A stretch of 64,000 bases of DNA from Photobacterium lutimaris (GCF_003025555.1 NZ_PYMH01000005.1:124001-188000); one strand, 5' to 3'. Counted from the stretch's first letter, positions 9,267 to 17,703 are shown. Made by a program: numbers and translations. Notes: generated by a model not told the origin, from the sequence alone.

Positions 9267-10571
9267 CTAGGCTTTAAACTCTTTCTTGTCGATGTGATAC
9301 TTTCGCAACTTGTCGTATAAGGTTTTACGAGCAAGTCCCAGTTCGAGCTGCACTTCCTTCAGCCTTCCCTGATGACGGTTGAGTGCATCATGAAGTACCT
9401 TGCATTCAAAATCGGCTACTCTTATCGCCAATGTTGCTGTTGGTGATTGGTCACTGCCGTGTTGATCTTGAGTGCCGATAGCCTTGGATCCCAACAAGGC
9501 ATAGCGCTCGGCAAATTGCCGCAGCTCCCGCACATTTCCCGGCCAATCCTGCTCGGTCAACCACTGCTCAAGTCGCGCATCGATATGTGGGGGCTCGATG
9601 CCAAAACGGCTGCAGTCCGTACGGAGAAAGTTATGGAACAACAAAGCAATATCATCCCGCCGTTTATGAAGCGGTGGCAGATCCAATGTGATGAAACCCA
9701 ACTTGAAATAGAGACTGTGCAGCAGGCCGGCTTGGCTCTGTCGGTGGTAGTCGGTATCGGCACTGACAATTACCCGAACAGATTCATTACCTTTGCATAG
9801 TGTTTCAATGAAAGCTTCCAGTGCGGGGTGAACTTGCTGAGGCGTTAGGTTGATGTGCTTAAGGTAGAGGGTGGCAAAGTGTGGTGACGGTTGAGCTCCA
9901 CAGCCATATGGTTGATCTGTGTGATTGCCGATAAGCTCCCCCAGTTGCGCCTCGGCACCGGGGGCACTGCAATCAATGGTAATAAACGGTTGTTGTGGCT
10001 GTAAACCATGATCATGGACAAAGCGAGCAACCAAGGCCTTGCCACAACCACTGGGACCGTGGATAAACAGGGGGGCGTGTGTTTTTGACTGGTGAGATAA
10101 GATCCGCCTAAGCTGCTTGATGGACGGATCATTGCCCAAAATACGTGGACCGGGTCCACTCTGCACTTCAAGTTCACGCCGAAGTTCCCTGTTTTCCAGT
10201 ACTAACTCACGCTTTTCGGCAGCCCGTTTGACGACATCAAGAAGGTGCTCTGTTGAAAAAGGCTTTTCGAGAAAGTCATAAGCACCAAGCCGCATGGCTT
10301 CAACGGCCATGGAAATATCCCCATGGCCAGTGAGCATGATGATGGAAAACTCGGGATCTAACGTTAGCGCCTGCTTGAGAAAGGTGAGCCCATCCATGCC
10401 GGGCATGTTGATATCGGAAATAATAACCCCTTGAAACTGATTGGCGAGCTGATCCAAGGCGGGCTTGGCGCTGGCAAAGAGTGTGACGTCGTAATCCTCC
10501 AACTCGAGTGTTTGACCCAGGGCGTGTCGAACGGACTTTTCGTCATCGATAAAGATAACTGGGGTGTTCAT
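9267..10571 (-). CDS. dctD: DctD-like response regulator with degenerate sigma-54 activator domain
   Basis: A 434-residue NtrC/DctD-type regulator. The receiver domain (1-120) keeps the phospho-acceptor Asp53 (IISDINMPGMDG) and Lys103. The AAA+ domain (about 145-370) keeps Walker A (GPSGCGK, 172-178) and the LPPLHKRRDDI region. However, it has no GAFTGA loop, and the Walker B position reads ATLYLKHI rather than a DE-containing motif. A Fis-type helix-turn-helix ends the protein. It is probably unable to activate sigma-54 polymerase in the usual way and may act as a repressor or DNA-binding partner. The ATG overlaps the dctB stop (ATGA), so the pair is translationally coupled. No dicarboxylate transporter is adjacent. 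Confidence 0.83.
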   Translation of the reverse strand: MNTPVIFIDDEKSVRHALGQTLELEDYDVTLFASAKPALDQLANQFQGVIISDINMPGMDGLTFLKQALTLDPEFSIIMLTGHGDISMAVEAMRLGAYDFLEKPFSTEHLLDVVKRAAEKRELVLENRELRRELEVQSGPGPRILGNDPSIKQLRRILSHQSKTHAPLFIHGPSGCGKALVARFVHDHGLQPQQPFITIDCSAPGAEAQLGELIGNHTDQPYGCGAQPSPHFATLYLKHINLTPQQVHPALEAFIETLCKGNESVRVIVSADTDYHRQSQAGLLHSLYFKLGFITLDLPPLHKRRDDIALLFHNFLRTDCSRFGIEPPHIDARLEQWLTEQDWPGNVRELRQFAERYALLGSKAIGTQDQHGSDQSPTATLAIRVADFECKVLHDALNRHQGRLKEVQLELGLARKTLYDKLRKYHIDKKEFKA

Positions 10572-12391
10572 GGTGTACTCTCGCTCTCTAATGGTAAGCA
10601 AAGGGTAAATTCAGCCCCTCCACCGAGGTGGTCACTGACACTGAGTGTGCCATGGTAGGCGTCGATAATACGTTTTGATATAGTCATCCCGAGGCCAAGG
10701 CCGTCTGCTTTTGTGGTGTAAAATGGTGAGAAGACCTGCTCTTTTTGCTCTTGGCTTAATCCGGGACCGTTGTCCCATACCCGACATTCGGCGTGGCCTG
10801 AATGGACTGTCAGCGTGATGCCAACCTGAGGCTCCGCCTGATCTTTGAGTGCCTGCAGGCTATTTTGCAACAGGTTAACCAATACCTGTTCGAATTGCAC
10901 TGCATCGATATTGATGATCACTTTGTCTGGGAAGTCCTCCAACCGAAGTACGATCCCTTGTTTGATCAGCGCGGTGTGCATTAATGATAAGGCAGAGCGG
11001 ATAGAATCTCCGGCATTGGTACGAGGCGAGGCCTGCCGCAAATTTCGCTTGCGGGCAAAGATCTTGAACCGGGCAATGATGTCAGTGATCAGCTGGTTAA
11101 GCTGGATGATTTCGTCAAGATTGCCACTGACTGTATCGTAGCGCTGTTTTTCTAATAACTTCCTGCCGTTCTCGGCATAGGTCCGAATTGCTGCAAGTGG
11201 CTGGTTGATTTCATGGTTGATGCTGGCAGAAAGTTCGCCCAGCATCGCGAGCTTGGCGGCTTGCAGCAGCTCATCCTGGGTTTGTTTCAACTCCGCCTGG
11301 CTATGCTCATATTGGCTCAGAATTATTTTTAACTGTTGATTCGTTTCTTGTAACCGTCGGGTACGCTGGCTTACCCGCCTTTCCAACCGACTGTTGAGGT
11401 TGGCCAGATCGATCCTCGCCCGATAGGTTTGCCACCAGGAATGGACAGCGACGCACAGCAAGGAATAGATAAGGACAAACAACAGCAGTACCTGCCCCAT
11501 ATATTCAAAGGCTTTTGTTTGCGGTGTAAAGCCAAAGATGTACCAGCCTGCTTTTTCCATATCATGCTGAGCGTTGATATAGGTATGCGATGTTGTCGCG
11601 GTTGCTCCGTACAGAGTGACGGGCTGCTGGTTTAATGCCATGAGACTTTCAGCCTGGGTAAGCGCCGCAATATCAACATGGCCATACTGCCGTGATTGGT
11701 TAATCCGCTGCTTAGTGGTTTCGTCCAGCGGCGTCAGCGAGTGATAAAGCCATTGGGGTTCAGAGCTATAGAAAATGATCCCCAGGCGATCCGTAATCGC
11801 ATATTCAATATCGTCGTGCTGCCAGATATCGGTGAGCAGTGACAGATCCACCTTGATGGTGAGAACGCCAACAGGCTGCCGGTTTACCGTAACCGGCGCA
11901 GAAAAATAATATCCCCGTTTATCCGACCGTGCACCTAACGCAAAGTATTGGCCGCGCTGGCCTGTAGCGGCCTGTTGGAAATAGGGGCGGTAGCTGAAGT
12001 TTTGTCCTACAAATGAATCGGGTTGTTGCCAATTGCTGGACGCGAGCGTTGTGCCATTCATATCAATGAGGTACAAGGTATCTGCACCCAAAGTTTGGCT
12101 CCACTGTGCAAGAAGCTGGTTCACGGCTTGTGATTGTTCGCTGGCCGTTGGAGTAGGGTTGCGACTGGCTAGAAGGGGAGGGAGCAACCGCGGATCACTG
12201 GCAAGGACATCGGGGAGTTGGCTGTAGCGTTCGAGTTGGCTGTCAATCTTGGTGCCAAGCTGAGTGACGTCCACAATGAGCTTATCGCTAAGGTGACGTT
12301 GGATCTGTGACAAAGTGACCCAGCTTATGAGCATTGCACCGGCGCAGCCTATCAGTAGGGCAATGCAGGCGAATTTTTTTTTACTCGACAT
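10568..12391 (-). CDS. dctB: DctB-like sensor histidine kinase
   Basis: A 607-residue inner-membrane histidine kinase of the DctB (C4-dicarboxylate sensor) family. A transmembrane helix at about 7-27 is followed by a periplasmic double-Cache/PAS-like sensor of some 270 residues, a second helix near 300 and a cytoplasmic coiled coil. The kinase core has an H box (SASINHEINQPL), N box (LVNLLQNSLQAL), G1 (DNGPGLS) and G2 (GLGLGM). All catalytic motifs look intact, in contrast to the partner regulator. The start is set at the ATG at 12391 because AAGG lies 7 bp upstream; the frame is open to 12460. The sensed ligand is inferred from family only. Confidence 0.85.
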   Translation of the reverse strand: MSSKKKFACIALLIGCAGAMLISWVTLSQIQRHLSDKLIVDVTQLGTKIDSQLERYSQLPDVLASDPRLLPPLLASRNPTPTASEQSQAVNQLLAQWSQTLGADTLYLIDMNGTTLASSNWQQPDSFVGQNFSYRPYFQQAATGQRGQYFALGARSDKRGYYFSAPVTVNRQPVGVLTIKVDLSLLTDIWQHDDIEYAITDRLGIIFYSSEPQWLYHSLTPLDETTKQRINQSRQYGHVDIAALTQAESLMALNQQPVTLYGATATTSHTYINAQHDMEKAGWYIFGFTPQTKAFEYMGQVLLLFVLIYSLLCVAVHSWWQTYRARIDLANLNSRLERRVSQRTRRLQETNQQLKIILSQYEHSQAELKQTQDELLQAAKLAMLGELSASINHEINQPLAAIRTYAENGRKLLEKQRYDTVSGNLDEIIQLNQLITDIIARFKIFARKRNLRQASPRTNAGDSIRSALSLMHTALIKQGIVLRLEDFPDKVIINIDAVQFEQVLVNLLQNSLQALKDQAEPQVGITLTVHSGHAECRVWDNGPGLSQEQKEQVFSPFYTTKADGLGLGMTISKRIIDAYHGTLSVSDHLGGGAEFTLCLPLESESTP

Positions 12392-12560
12392 AGGAAGGCC
12401 TTTTCTTGCCAATGTAGCAAATTCATCAGCTGGAAACGTCGAGCTTGGTTGCATAGTCATGTACTGATTGGGACTGTTAGGCTATTTACTTGTGTTTCTA
12501 GCAGACAAAGCGCACAATTTCAGCGTTTAAGAAACATCTAGAAAATGAGCGGAGATAACA

Positions 12561-13205
12561 ATGGAATTGTCTGATATTCGTCGCGACTATACGCAAGGTG
12601 GTTTGCGCCGTCATGATTTGCCGGAGCAGCCGGAACAACTTTTCAATACTTGGCTTGAGCAGGCGATAGAAGCAAAGCTGACTGATCCGACAGCGATGAC
12701 GGTGGCGACTGTCGATGAGCATGGGCAGCCTTATCAGCGTATTGTGTTATTGAAGCACTTTGATAAAGATGGGTTTGTCTTTTATACCAATTTAGGTAGC
12801 CGCAAGGCGCTGCATTTGGCTGACAACAGCAAAATTAGCCTGCATTTCCCATGGCATCCCCTTGAGCGTCAAGTGCACATTACCGGCTGTGCGGAAAAAT
12901 TGTCTAAATTGGAAGTGTTGAAGTATTTCTCGTCACGGCCAAAAGAGAGCCAAATTGCCGCATGGGCAAGCAAACAAAGTGAGCGGATCTCTGCCAGGCA
13001 GGCCTTGGAAAGTAAGTTTTTCGAGTTAAAAGACAAATTTGCCAAAGGTGATGTGCCAGTACCGACGTTTTGGGGGGGGTATCGGGTAAAAATCAATTCG
13101 ATTGAATTCTGGCAGGGCGGTGCAAACCGCTTGCATGACCGATTTTTGTATACCCGGACCCAAGACGAAGCGCAACAATGGGACATTGAGCGCCTGGCAC
13201 CATGA
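12561..13205 (+). CDS. pdxH: Pyridoxamine 5'-phosphate oxidase
   Basis: PdxH uses FMN and oxygen to convert pyridoxamine or pyridoxine phosphate to pyridoxal 5'-phosphate. The 214-residue length is typical. Family signatures are [16 protein letters not shown] at the N terminus, [26 protein letters not shown] (FMN phosphate contacts), [12 protein letters not shown], and the C-terminal [13 protein letters not shown]. The gene is monocistronic, divergent from dctB, with GGAG upstream of the ATG and an intrinsic terminator 65 bp after the stop. Confidence 0.95.
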   Translation: MELSDIRRDYTQGGLRRHDLPEQPEQLFNTWLEQAIEAKLTDPTAMTVATVDEHGQPYQRIVLLKHFDKDGFVFYTNLGSRKALHLADNSKISLHFPWHPLERQVHITGCAEKLSKLEVLKYFSSRPKESQIAAWASKQSERISARQALESKFFELKDKFAKGDVPVPTFWGGYRVKINSIEFWQGGANRLHDRFLYTRTQDEAQQWDIERLAP

Positions 13206-13271
13206 TCATATCAATCTATATCAATATTTGATCACCGAGTTATCCTGATTGGTATCAGTTGGCTAAGAACT

Positions 13272-13301
13272 AAAAGAGCAGCGATTCGCTGCTCTTTTTT
13301 T
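13272..13301. terminator. Bidirectional intrinsic terminator (pdxH / small gene)
   Basis: AGAGCAGCGA pairs with TCGCTGCTCT, preceded by AAAA and followed by seven T. It can serve pdxH and the convergent 57-codon gene whose stop lies at its edge. Confidence 0.85.
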
Positions 13302-13473
13302 ATGCTGCCAATTGCTGTTGGCTAGTGACGATGCTTACCCCTTCAGGGTGTCGAACTTTAAGGGCTTTTTCGGCACTGGAGATGGACTCGATTTCACTCA
13401 CCGCTTGGATTTGGTATTTGCAAGGGATGTTGAAGTGCGGGTGTACAACATAGGTGATTGTAAATTGCTTCAT
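13300..13473 (-). CDS. Small hypothetical protein (57 aa)
   Basis: The family was not recognised. The predicted product starts MKQFTITYVVHPHFNIPCKY and continues with a charged, possibly alpha-beta fold. The ATG at 13473 is preceded by a GGAAA ribosome binding site at suitable spacing. The frame is open further upstream to 13584, but that extension has no RBS and an unlikely composition. The gene ends at the pdxH terminator, which would also stop this transcript. Confidence 0.55.
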   Translation of the reverse strand: MKQFTITYVVHPHFNIPCKYQIQAVSEIESISSAEKALKVRHPEGVSIVTSQQQLAA

Positions 13474-13638
13474 AGTATTTCCAGCATATCGTTGGCACTT
13501 AGGCCGGTAAATGTAATGACTGGGCAGATTATAGATAATCCGCCCAGTACAAAAATTGATCTGGAAACAGGCTTTGGATTGCAAAAAGGCAAACTAAGTC
13601 TGCGTCTTTTGTGATTACAAATGACAAAGTTGGTCTGG

Positions 13639-14349
13639 TTATTCCTTTAAAATCACCGATAGCTGGCGTTTCAGCATACTTTCTGGGATATGCGAGCCAA
13701 AGCCGAGATCGAGCGCAATGTCGATCAATTCGTTCTTTGAACGGGCATTGAACTTTTCGCGCAGTCGAATCACATAATTCTCCACTGTTTTAACCGAAAC
13801 ACCGAGCACCTTGGCCATGTACTGTGGCTTTTTGCCATACAGCAGCAGAAAGAGGACCTCGGATTCGCGGGTATTAAGATTGATGGCGCAGTGGTTGAGA
13901 TCAAGGTTGAAGGAGGCTTGTTCTTTCGGATCGATACCGGCTGCCCGGCAAATCCAGTGGCCAACTTCTAATACTGCCGTATCCTTGAGTTCGACACCTG
14001 AAAAAATGGTTCCGACGATATCGTTCTCATCATTTTTCCAAGGCGTTTTAGTGAATAAGTGTGCACGCCAGCTGCCGTCAGAATAAGGGTGGATATCCAG
14101 TACCCGCATTCTTTTTCCTGATGCCACCACAAGATTATCTTGCTCCCTGAACGCTTCTGCACATTCAACTGTCGGACTTGGCATGTCAAAATCAGTACGG
14201 CCGATACAATCTAAATGATGATCAACACCAATTATGTTTCCGTACTCGGAATTAGCATAAACGAAGACAGAATCCTTATCTTTACATCCCCAGCATCCTG
14301 GGAGCTGATTAAATATATGTAGTAAAGAGGGGTCGACTTTATTTTTCAC
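13639..14349 (-). CDS. PAS-domain LuxR-family transcriptional regulator
   Basis: A 236-residue regulator with an N-terminal PAS-like sensor (about 10-125; LPGCWGCKDKDSVFVYAN, GRTDFDMPS) and a C-terminal LuxR-type helix-turn-helix (about 160-225; LNTRESEVLFLLLYGKKPQ and VSVKTVENYVIRLREKF). The arrangement matches PAS-LuxR regulators of gamma-proteobacteria. The ligand and target are unknown. It is monocistronic, with an AT-rich 780-bp region upstream that holds a structured locus and a terminator read in the same direction. Confidence 0.82.
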   Translation of the reverse strand: MKNKVDPSLLHIFNQLPGCWGCKDKDSVFVYANSEYGNIIGVDHHLDCIGRTDFDMPSPTVECAEAFREQDNLVVASGKRMRVLDIHPYSDGSWRAHLFTKTPWKNDENDIVGTIFSGVELKDTAVLEVGHWICRAAGIDPKEQASFNLDLNHCAINLNTRESEVLFLLLYGKKPQYMAKVLGVSVKTVENYVIRLREKFNARSKNELIDIALDLGFGSHIPESMLKRQLSVILKE

Positions 14350-14462
14350 TACGTGTGCCTGAGTTAATAGAATAGAGCAGTTGCAACAGTGAAGTTTAAT
14401 TGAATAGTCAGAGGTTACAATATCTTAATGACGGGTTTTTGGACACTTTTGTAAAAAATGAT

Positions 14463-14489
14463 AAAAAAAAGCCGACCTAATAGGTCGGC
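14463..14489 (-). terminator. Intrinsic terminator of a short leftward transcript
   Basis: On the minus strand GCCGACCTA/TAGGTCGGC is followed by a run of eight T. The nearest annotated gene that could use it is far upstream, so it implies a short transcript from the 14.5-14.8 kb region. Confidence 0.8.
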
Positions 14490-14500
14490 AAAGACAAGAG

Positions 14501-14605
14501 TTAGACTCCGAAGAGCACAATCCTGTACGACGTGTAGAAGAGGTATCCAATCAGGTTCATAATCTTTAGTATGAGGGTGTATACCAAAGTAAACCCGCTT
14601 GGCAT
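14501..14605 (-). CDS. Candidate 34-residue membrane peptide
   Basis: The reading frame starts MPSGFTLVYTLILKIMN and continues LIGYLFYTSYRIVLFGV before TAA, 11 bp from a strong intrinsic terminator. Most of it would form one transmembrane helix, with basic and aromatic residues near the ends. The ATG directly abuts a perfect hairpin (GTATCCA/TGGATAC, 14606-14623), and further hairpins lie upstream (14646-14663, 14667-14684). No strong Shine-Dalgarno is visible apart from AGGGAG in the second hairpin loop. It could instead be part of a structured non-coding RNA. Longer overlapping frames exist and are not favoured. Confidence 0.4.
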   Translation of the reverse strand: MPSGFTLVYTLILKIMNLIGYLFYTSYRIVLFGV

Positions 14606-14684
14606 GTATCCAATGCTGGATACTGTAGACAGAAGGCGGTAACAACCGTCTCCCTGTCGACGGAAAGCACTATAACAATAGTGC
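14606..14684 (-). other. Series of RNA hairpins upstream of the small ORF
   Basis: Read on the minus strand, three short stem-loops follow one another: GCACTAT/ATAGTGC (14667-14684), CCGTC/GACGG with an AGGGA-containing loop (14646-14663), and GTATCCA/TGGATAC (14606-14623). With the terminator at 14463-14489 this suggests a structured transcript of about 230 nt. No known riboswitch consensus was recognised. Confidence 0.4.
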
Positions 14685-14719
14685 GATAGGCTAGTAAGGG
14701 GGGAAATCACCTATTGACA

Positions 14720-15040
14720 TCCACCCGCCTGTGTGGTTGGTGTTTTTTTCTTGTGCGCTGTAAAACAAGAAGCATAAAAGTGCCCGCCTTGCGACGGATA
14801 CTATTATTGTTGTGAGATGACAGTGATGGCTTGTAGAAAAACGAGAGCTTATTCAATTGCTTTGCATATTTTTGTGTCTGTCTTGACTCACTTTTTTGAT
14901 GGAAAAATGAGCATCGATGGGGTGAGACAATCGCGGGTGTCTAGATATGAATACACCTGCAGGCATATGGCTTTATATTCATAATACATGGGAATTATAT
15001 TTTCATGCTCAAGCAAGCTTTTATCGAATAGGAATATCTT
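14720..15040. other. AT-rich non-coding stretch
   Basis: No open frame with a plausible RBS is seen here. It should hold the promoter of the leftward structured transcript, but no strong -35/-10 pair could be assigned. Confidence 0.4.
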
Positions 15041-15049
15041 ATTAAATAA

Positions 15050-15082
15050 AAACGGCTAATTACGCAAGGTAATTAGCCGTTT
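15050..15082 (-). terminator. Intrinsic terminator of the AEC transporter gene
   Basis: A perfect 14-bp stem (AAACGGCTAATTAC/GTAATTAGCCGTTT) is followed on the minus strand by a T-rich tract. It lies 48 bp after the transporter stop codon. Confidence 0.85.
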
Positions 15083-15129
15083 GTAACATTGTAATACCCT
15101 TTTAGTTATTAATGGGAAATTCCCCTTAA

Positions 15130-16089
15130 TTAATTGACTAAATTAAATGTCCTCAGCAAAGTGATCCCTACGCTACTGGTGAATATCGAGCCGAGCGTTG
15201 TAACGGCAATAATATTTGCAGCGAGGTAGGCGTTACCTCCCATATTTCGTGCCATAACATAGCTGGCAGCGGCTGTTGGCGCGGCGCTCATCAGGAAAAT
15301 TAATCCAAGTTCGAGTTCCCTAAAGCCCAACCCAATACCGGCGAGAGTGATAAGCAGTGGAGCAATAATGAGTTTGCCGACACTGGCAAATTGGGTATTG
15401 GTTGGCTCTTGACGCAATTGGTTGAAGTCGAGGCTTGCACCAGTGCAAAGCAACGCCAGTGGCAGTGTCATTCCCGCGAAGTACCCTCCGGATTGAGTGA
15501 TTAACTCTGGTAATGGAATAGCAAAGATGGAAAATGGAAGCGCGCACAAAATACTGATAATCAAAGGGTTTTTTATGATGGAACGAAGCAGGAAGTGTGC
15601 ATTGAGGCTCGGTAAATTTGGGTTTGAACGAGATAAGGTGATCACGGCGAGGATATTATAAGCCACGGTGATGACGGCAACATACAATGAGCCGAGTGCC
15701 AGGCCACTGTCGCCGAAGGCATTACTGACATAGGCAAGGCCAATGATGCCGGTATTGGCGCGAAAAGCCCCCTGAACAACGACCCCACGATCTTGCCGCT
15801 GCTTGATGGCTTGTTTTGCCAGCAATTCGAACAGTAGATAAGTGATAATATTTGCTGCCAGTGCAAACAGAAATAAGTCAGGGTTCCCTATTTCAGAGAT
15901 GTTGGAGCGGGAAACACTCAAAAACAACATGGCGGGTAAGGTTAGGTTGAAAACCAGTTTGGATCCGGTTTCGATAAATGCTTCCGTCAGCATACCGATG
16001 CGTTTGAGGTAGATCCCCAGTCCAAGCATGAGAAAGATGGGGCCGGTGATGGAAAATGAATAATGTAGTTGTGCAAGCAGTTCGGTCAT
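15130..16089 (-). CDS. AEC-family (auxin efflux carrier-like) transporter
   Basis: A 319-residue inner-membrane protein with about ten hydrophobic helices in the two-repeat layout of the AEC/BART family (for example LMLGLGIYLKRIGMLTEAF, NLTLPAMLFLSV, FRANTGIIGLAYV, GMTLPLALLCTGASLDF, PTAAASYVMARNMGGN). Bacterial members are secondary transporters of malate, malonate or other carboxylates; the substrate here is unknown. It is monocistronic. Three same-orientation copies of the motif GGAACGATGATCAAG lie 129-234 bp upstream, the same motif found upstream of the neighbouring AraC gene and putA, which suggests shared control. Confidence 0.88.
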   Translation of the reverse strand: MTELLAQLHYSFSITGPIFLMLGLGIYLKRIGMLTEAFIETGSKLVFNLTLPAMLFLSVSRSNISEIGNPDLFLFALAANIITYLLFELLAKQAIKQRQDRGVVVQGAFRANTGIIGLAYVSNAFGDSGLALGSLYVAVITVAYNILAVITLSRSNPNLPSLNAHFLLRSIIKNPLIISILCALPFSIFAIPLPELITQSGGYFAGMTLPLALLCTGASLDFNQLRQEPTNTQFASVGKLIIAPLLITLAGIGLGFRELELGLIFLMSAAPTAAASYVMARNMGGNAYLAANIIAVTTLGSIFTSSVGITLLRTFNLVN

Positions 16090-16217
16090 GAGCGCCTATT
16101 CCTATTCAGAATGCTATTTGTAACACAATTAGCTTCGCGATAGGAAACAGGATCAAAGATCATTGTTTCGATCGATTTTTTCTGGTCTCTGAGGCTGGCA
16201 ACCTACTGAAAGTAGAT

Positions 16218-16232
16218 GGAACGATGATCAAG
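16218..16232 (-). repeat. Repeated 15-bp regulatory motif, copy 1
   Basis: GGAACGATGATCAAG on the plus strand, read as CTTGATCATCGTTCC towards the AEC gene, 129 bp before its start. It is one of seven near-identical copies in the window. Confidence 0.7.
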
Positions 16233-16265
16233 AGCAATGCAATAACGGACAATGTCGTTCCGACT

Positions 16266-16280
16266 GGAACGATGATCAAG
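16266..16280 (-). repeat. Repeated 15-bp regulatory motif, copy 2
   Basis: Identical to copy 1 and 48 bp from it, in the same orientation relative to the AEC gene. Confidence 0.7.
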
Positions 16281-16308
16281 TGAGATCACGATCTTGGCCT
16301 GTTTTCCC

Positions 16309-16323
16309 AGAACGATGATCAAG
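16309..16323 (-). repeat. Repeated 15-bp regulatory motif, copy 3
   Basis: AGAACGATGATCAAG, one mismatch to copies 1 and 2, spaced 43 bp from copy 2. Spacings of 48 and 43 bp are near four helical turns. Confidence 0.7.
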
Positions 16324-16535
16324 TGAATCCCTGGCACTGACTGGTCAAAGTGCCAGCAGCTAGCGAGGGAATTTGGGCCTAGCTCACTCACTTTTAGTTA
16401 AGAGGTTGATAAATGGTTGCTTTATCTGGTCAGTCATGGATTGGCGCTTCAAGCTTTGTTCGGTGAACATATCGATAGCTGGTTTTTAAATCAACAAAAT
16501 AGCATCAGAATGACACTGGCCGTAAAATCTCCTTA

Positions 16536-16550
16536 CTTGATCATGGTTCC
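16536..16550 (+). repeat. Repeated 15-bp regulatory motif, copy 4
   Basis: CTTGATCATGGTTCC on the plus strand, 129 bp before the AraC-type regulator start. Its orientation is reversed relative to copies 1-3, matching the opposite direction of the downstream gene. Confidence 0.65.
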
Positions 16551-16678
16551 GATATAACCGCTCAGGGATTCAATGCTGACAGCCATGATTGTTAGCTGGT
16601 GTGGGCTGGGTATAGCAATTGGGGGAACTATGGTATTATCTGTCTACGAATCACCGTCATATTCTTCGGTTATTTAGC

Positions 16679-17470
16679 ATGAAAGAAAAGCTAAACACGC
16701 CAATGTTCAAACCTTCAGAAATCGTCAAACTGCCAGAGCAGATGGATCATCATAACCATGGTTACAATCAGGTGGTCATTGGCCTATCGGGGCAAACGGA
16801 ATTTGATATTGAAGGGGCGGGTAATCTGGTATGCCCCGGTCAGGGGTGTTTGGTAACGGCAGACTCAGAGCATGCCTTTTCCGGCATCGGCAATAATGAA
16901 ATTTTGGTACTGAATGTTGCTGCTGAGCAATTTAAGGCATCTTATTCCCAAGACCATATTGCACAGCTGTTTGATCAATCGGGTTATTTCCATCTTGATC
17001 GCCAAGCGCAGAACCTTATTCAAGCGCTGACTGCCGAGATGGCAGCCCACCCCGATGATCTGCTGCTTAGCAGAGCGTGTACCGATACCTTGATGTGCGT
17101 GCTGCATCGCCATTTCAAGCCGCTCAAACTTGATCGCCAGACCTACCGATTGAACATGGACGTGATCGATCAGTATATTCTTCAGCACCTGACCAGGAAA
17201 ATTTCTGTTGCCCAGTTGGCTGGCCTGGTCTTTTTGGGAGAAAGCCAATTTCACCACCTGTTCAAAGAGCAGACAGGGGCCACCCCACATCAGTACGTAT
17301 TGAACAAGCGCCTGGAGCTGGCAAGAGATCTGATTGAAGAGGCTCAGCTAAGTGTTGCTCAAGTGGCCCAGAGCACGGGTTTTGCCAGCCAGAGCAGTTT
17401 TACTCAAGCCTTTACCCGGCTGTATGGCAAGCCACCGGCGCGTTATCGCCGTGACAACCCTGCAAATTAA
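16679..17470 (+). CDS. AraC-family transcriptional regulator
   Basis: A 263-residue regulator with an N-terminal cupin-like sensing domain (about 15-95; DHHNHGYNQVVIGLSGQTEF, with histidines) and a C-terminal double helix-turn-helix (about 165-260; ISVAQLAGLVFLGESQFHHL, LSVAQVAQSTGFASQSSF, GKPPARYRR). It lies between the AEC transporter and putA. The repeated CTTGATCATNGTTCC motif occurs before all three genes, making this protein the obvious candidate to bind it. A role in proline or related amino-acid control is inference from position. The ATG at 16679 is preferred over an in-frame TTG at 16619. Confidence 0.85.
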   Translation: MKEKLNTPMFKPSEIVKLPEQMDHHNHGYNQVVIGLSGQTEFDIEGAGNLVCPGQGCLVTADSEHAFSGIGNNEILVLNVAAEQFKASYSQDHIAQLFDQSGYFHLDRQAQNLIQALTAEMAAHPDDLLLSRACTDTLMCVLHRHFKPLKLDRQTYRLNMDVIDQYILQHLTRKISVAQLAGLVFLGESQFHHLFKEQTGATPHQYVLNKRLELARDLIEEAQLSVAQVAQSTGFASQSSFTQAFTRLYGKPPARYRRDNPAN

Positions 17471-17546
17471 TCTCATCATCAACATCTGCCTGTATGTTAA
17501 AACTTATAGCGGCTCTTAACTGAACCGACTGACTTTCCTGCTTTAC

Positions 17547-17602
17547 ATAGCCAAATAACTTCAAGGAGCTCTGAATCCTGCAACTTGAAGTCATTTGGCT
17601 AT
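17547..17602. repeat. Dispersed palindromic element A
   Basis: Arms ATAGCCAAATAACTTCAAG and CTTGAAGTCATTTGGCTAT (one mismatch) enclose an 18-nt spacer, followed by ATATACC. It lies 76 bp after the AraC gene and may act as a transcript end. The arrangement resembles imperfect palindromes commonly seen between genes in Vibrionaceae; a shorter relative is at 59899. Confidence 0.55.
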
Positions 17603-17666
17603 ATACCCTTTTAGTTGCCTATCTTATCGATGGGTCGCTCTGGCGGCTTTCCACGGGCTGATCTTG

Positions 17667-17681
17667 CTTGATCATTGTTCC
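17667..17681 (+). repeat. Repeated 15-bp regulatory motif, copy 5
   Basis: CTTGATCATTGTTCC, 277 bp upstream of putA and oriented towards it. Confidence 0.65.
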
Positions 17682-17688
17682 GCTCTTT

Positions 17689-17703
17689 CTTGATCATCGT
17701 TCT
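17689..17703 (+). repeat. Repeated 15-bp regulatory motif, copy 6
   Basis: CTTGATCATCGTTCT, 22 bp (about two helical turns) from copy 5 in the same orientation, 255 bp upstream of putA. Paired direct repeats on one DNA face fit AraC-type binding. Confidence 0.65.

Noticed and set aside
16619..16678. Upstream extension of the AraC-type regulator
   Set aside because: It relies on a TTG start and adds residues outside the usual family N terminus.
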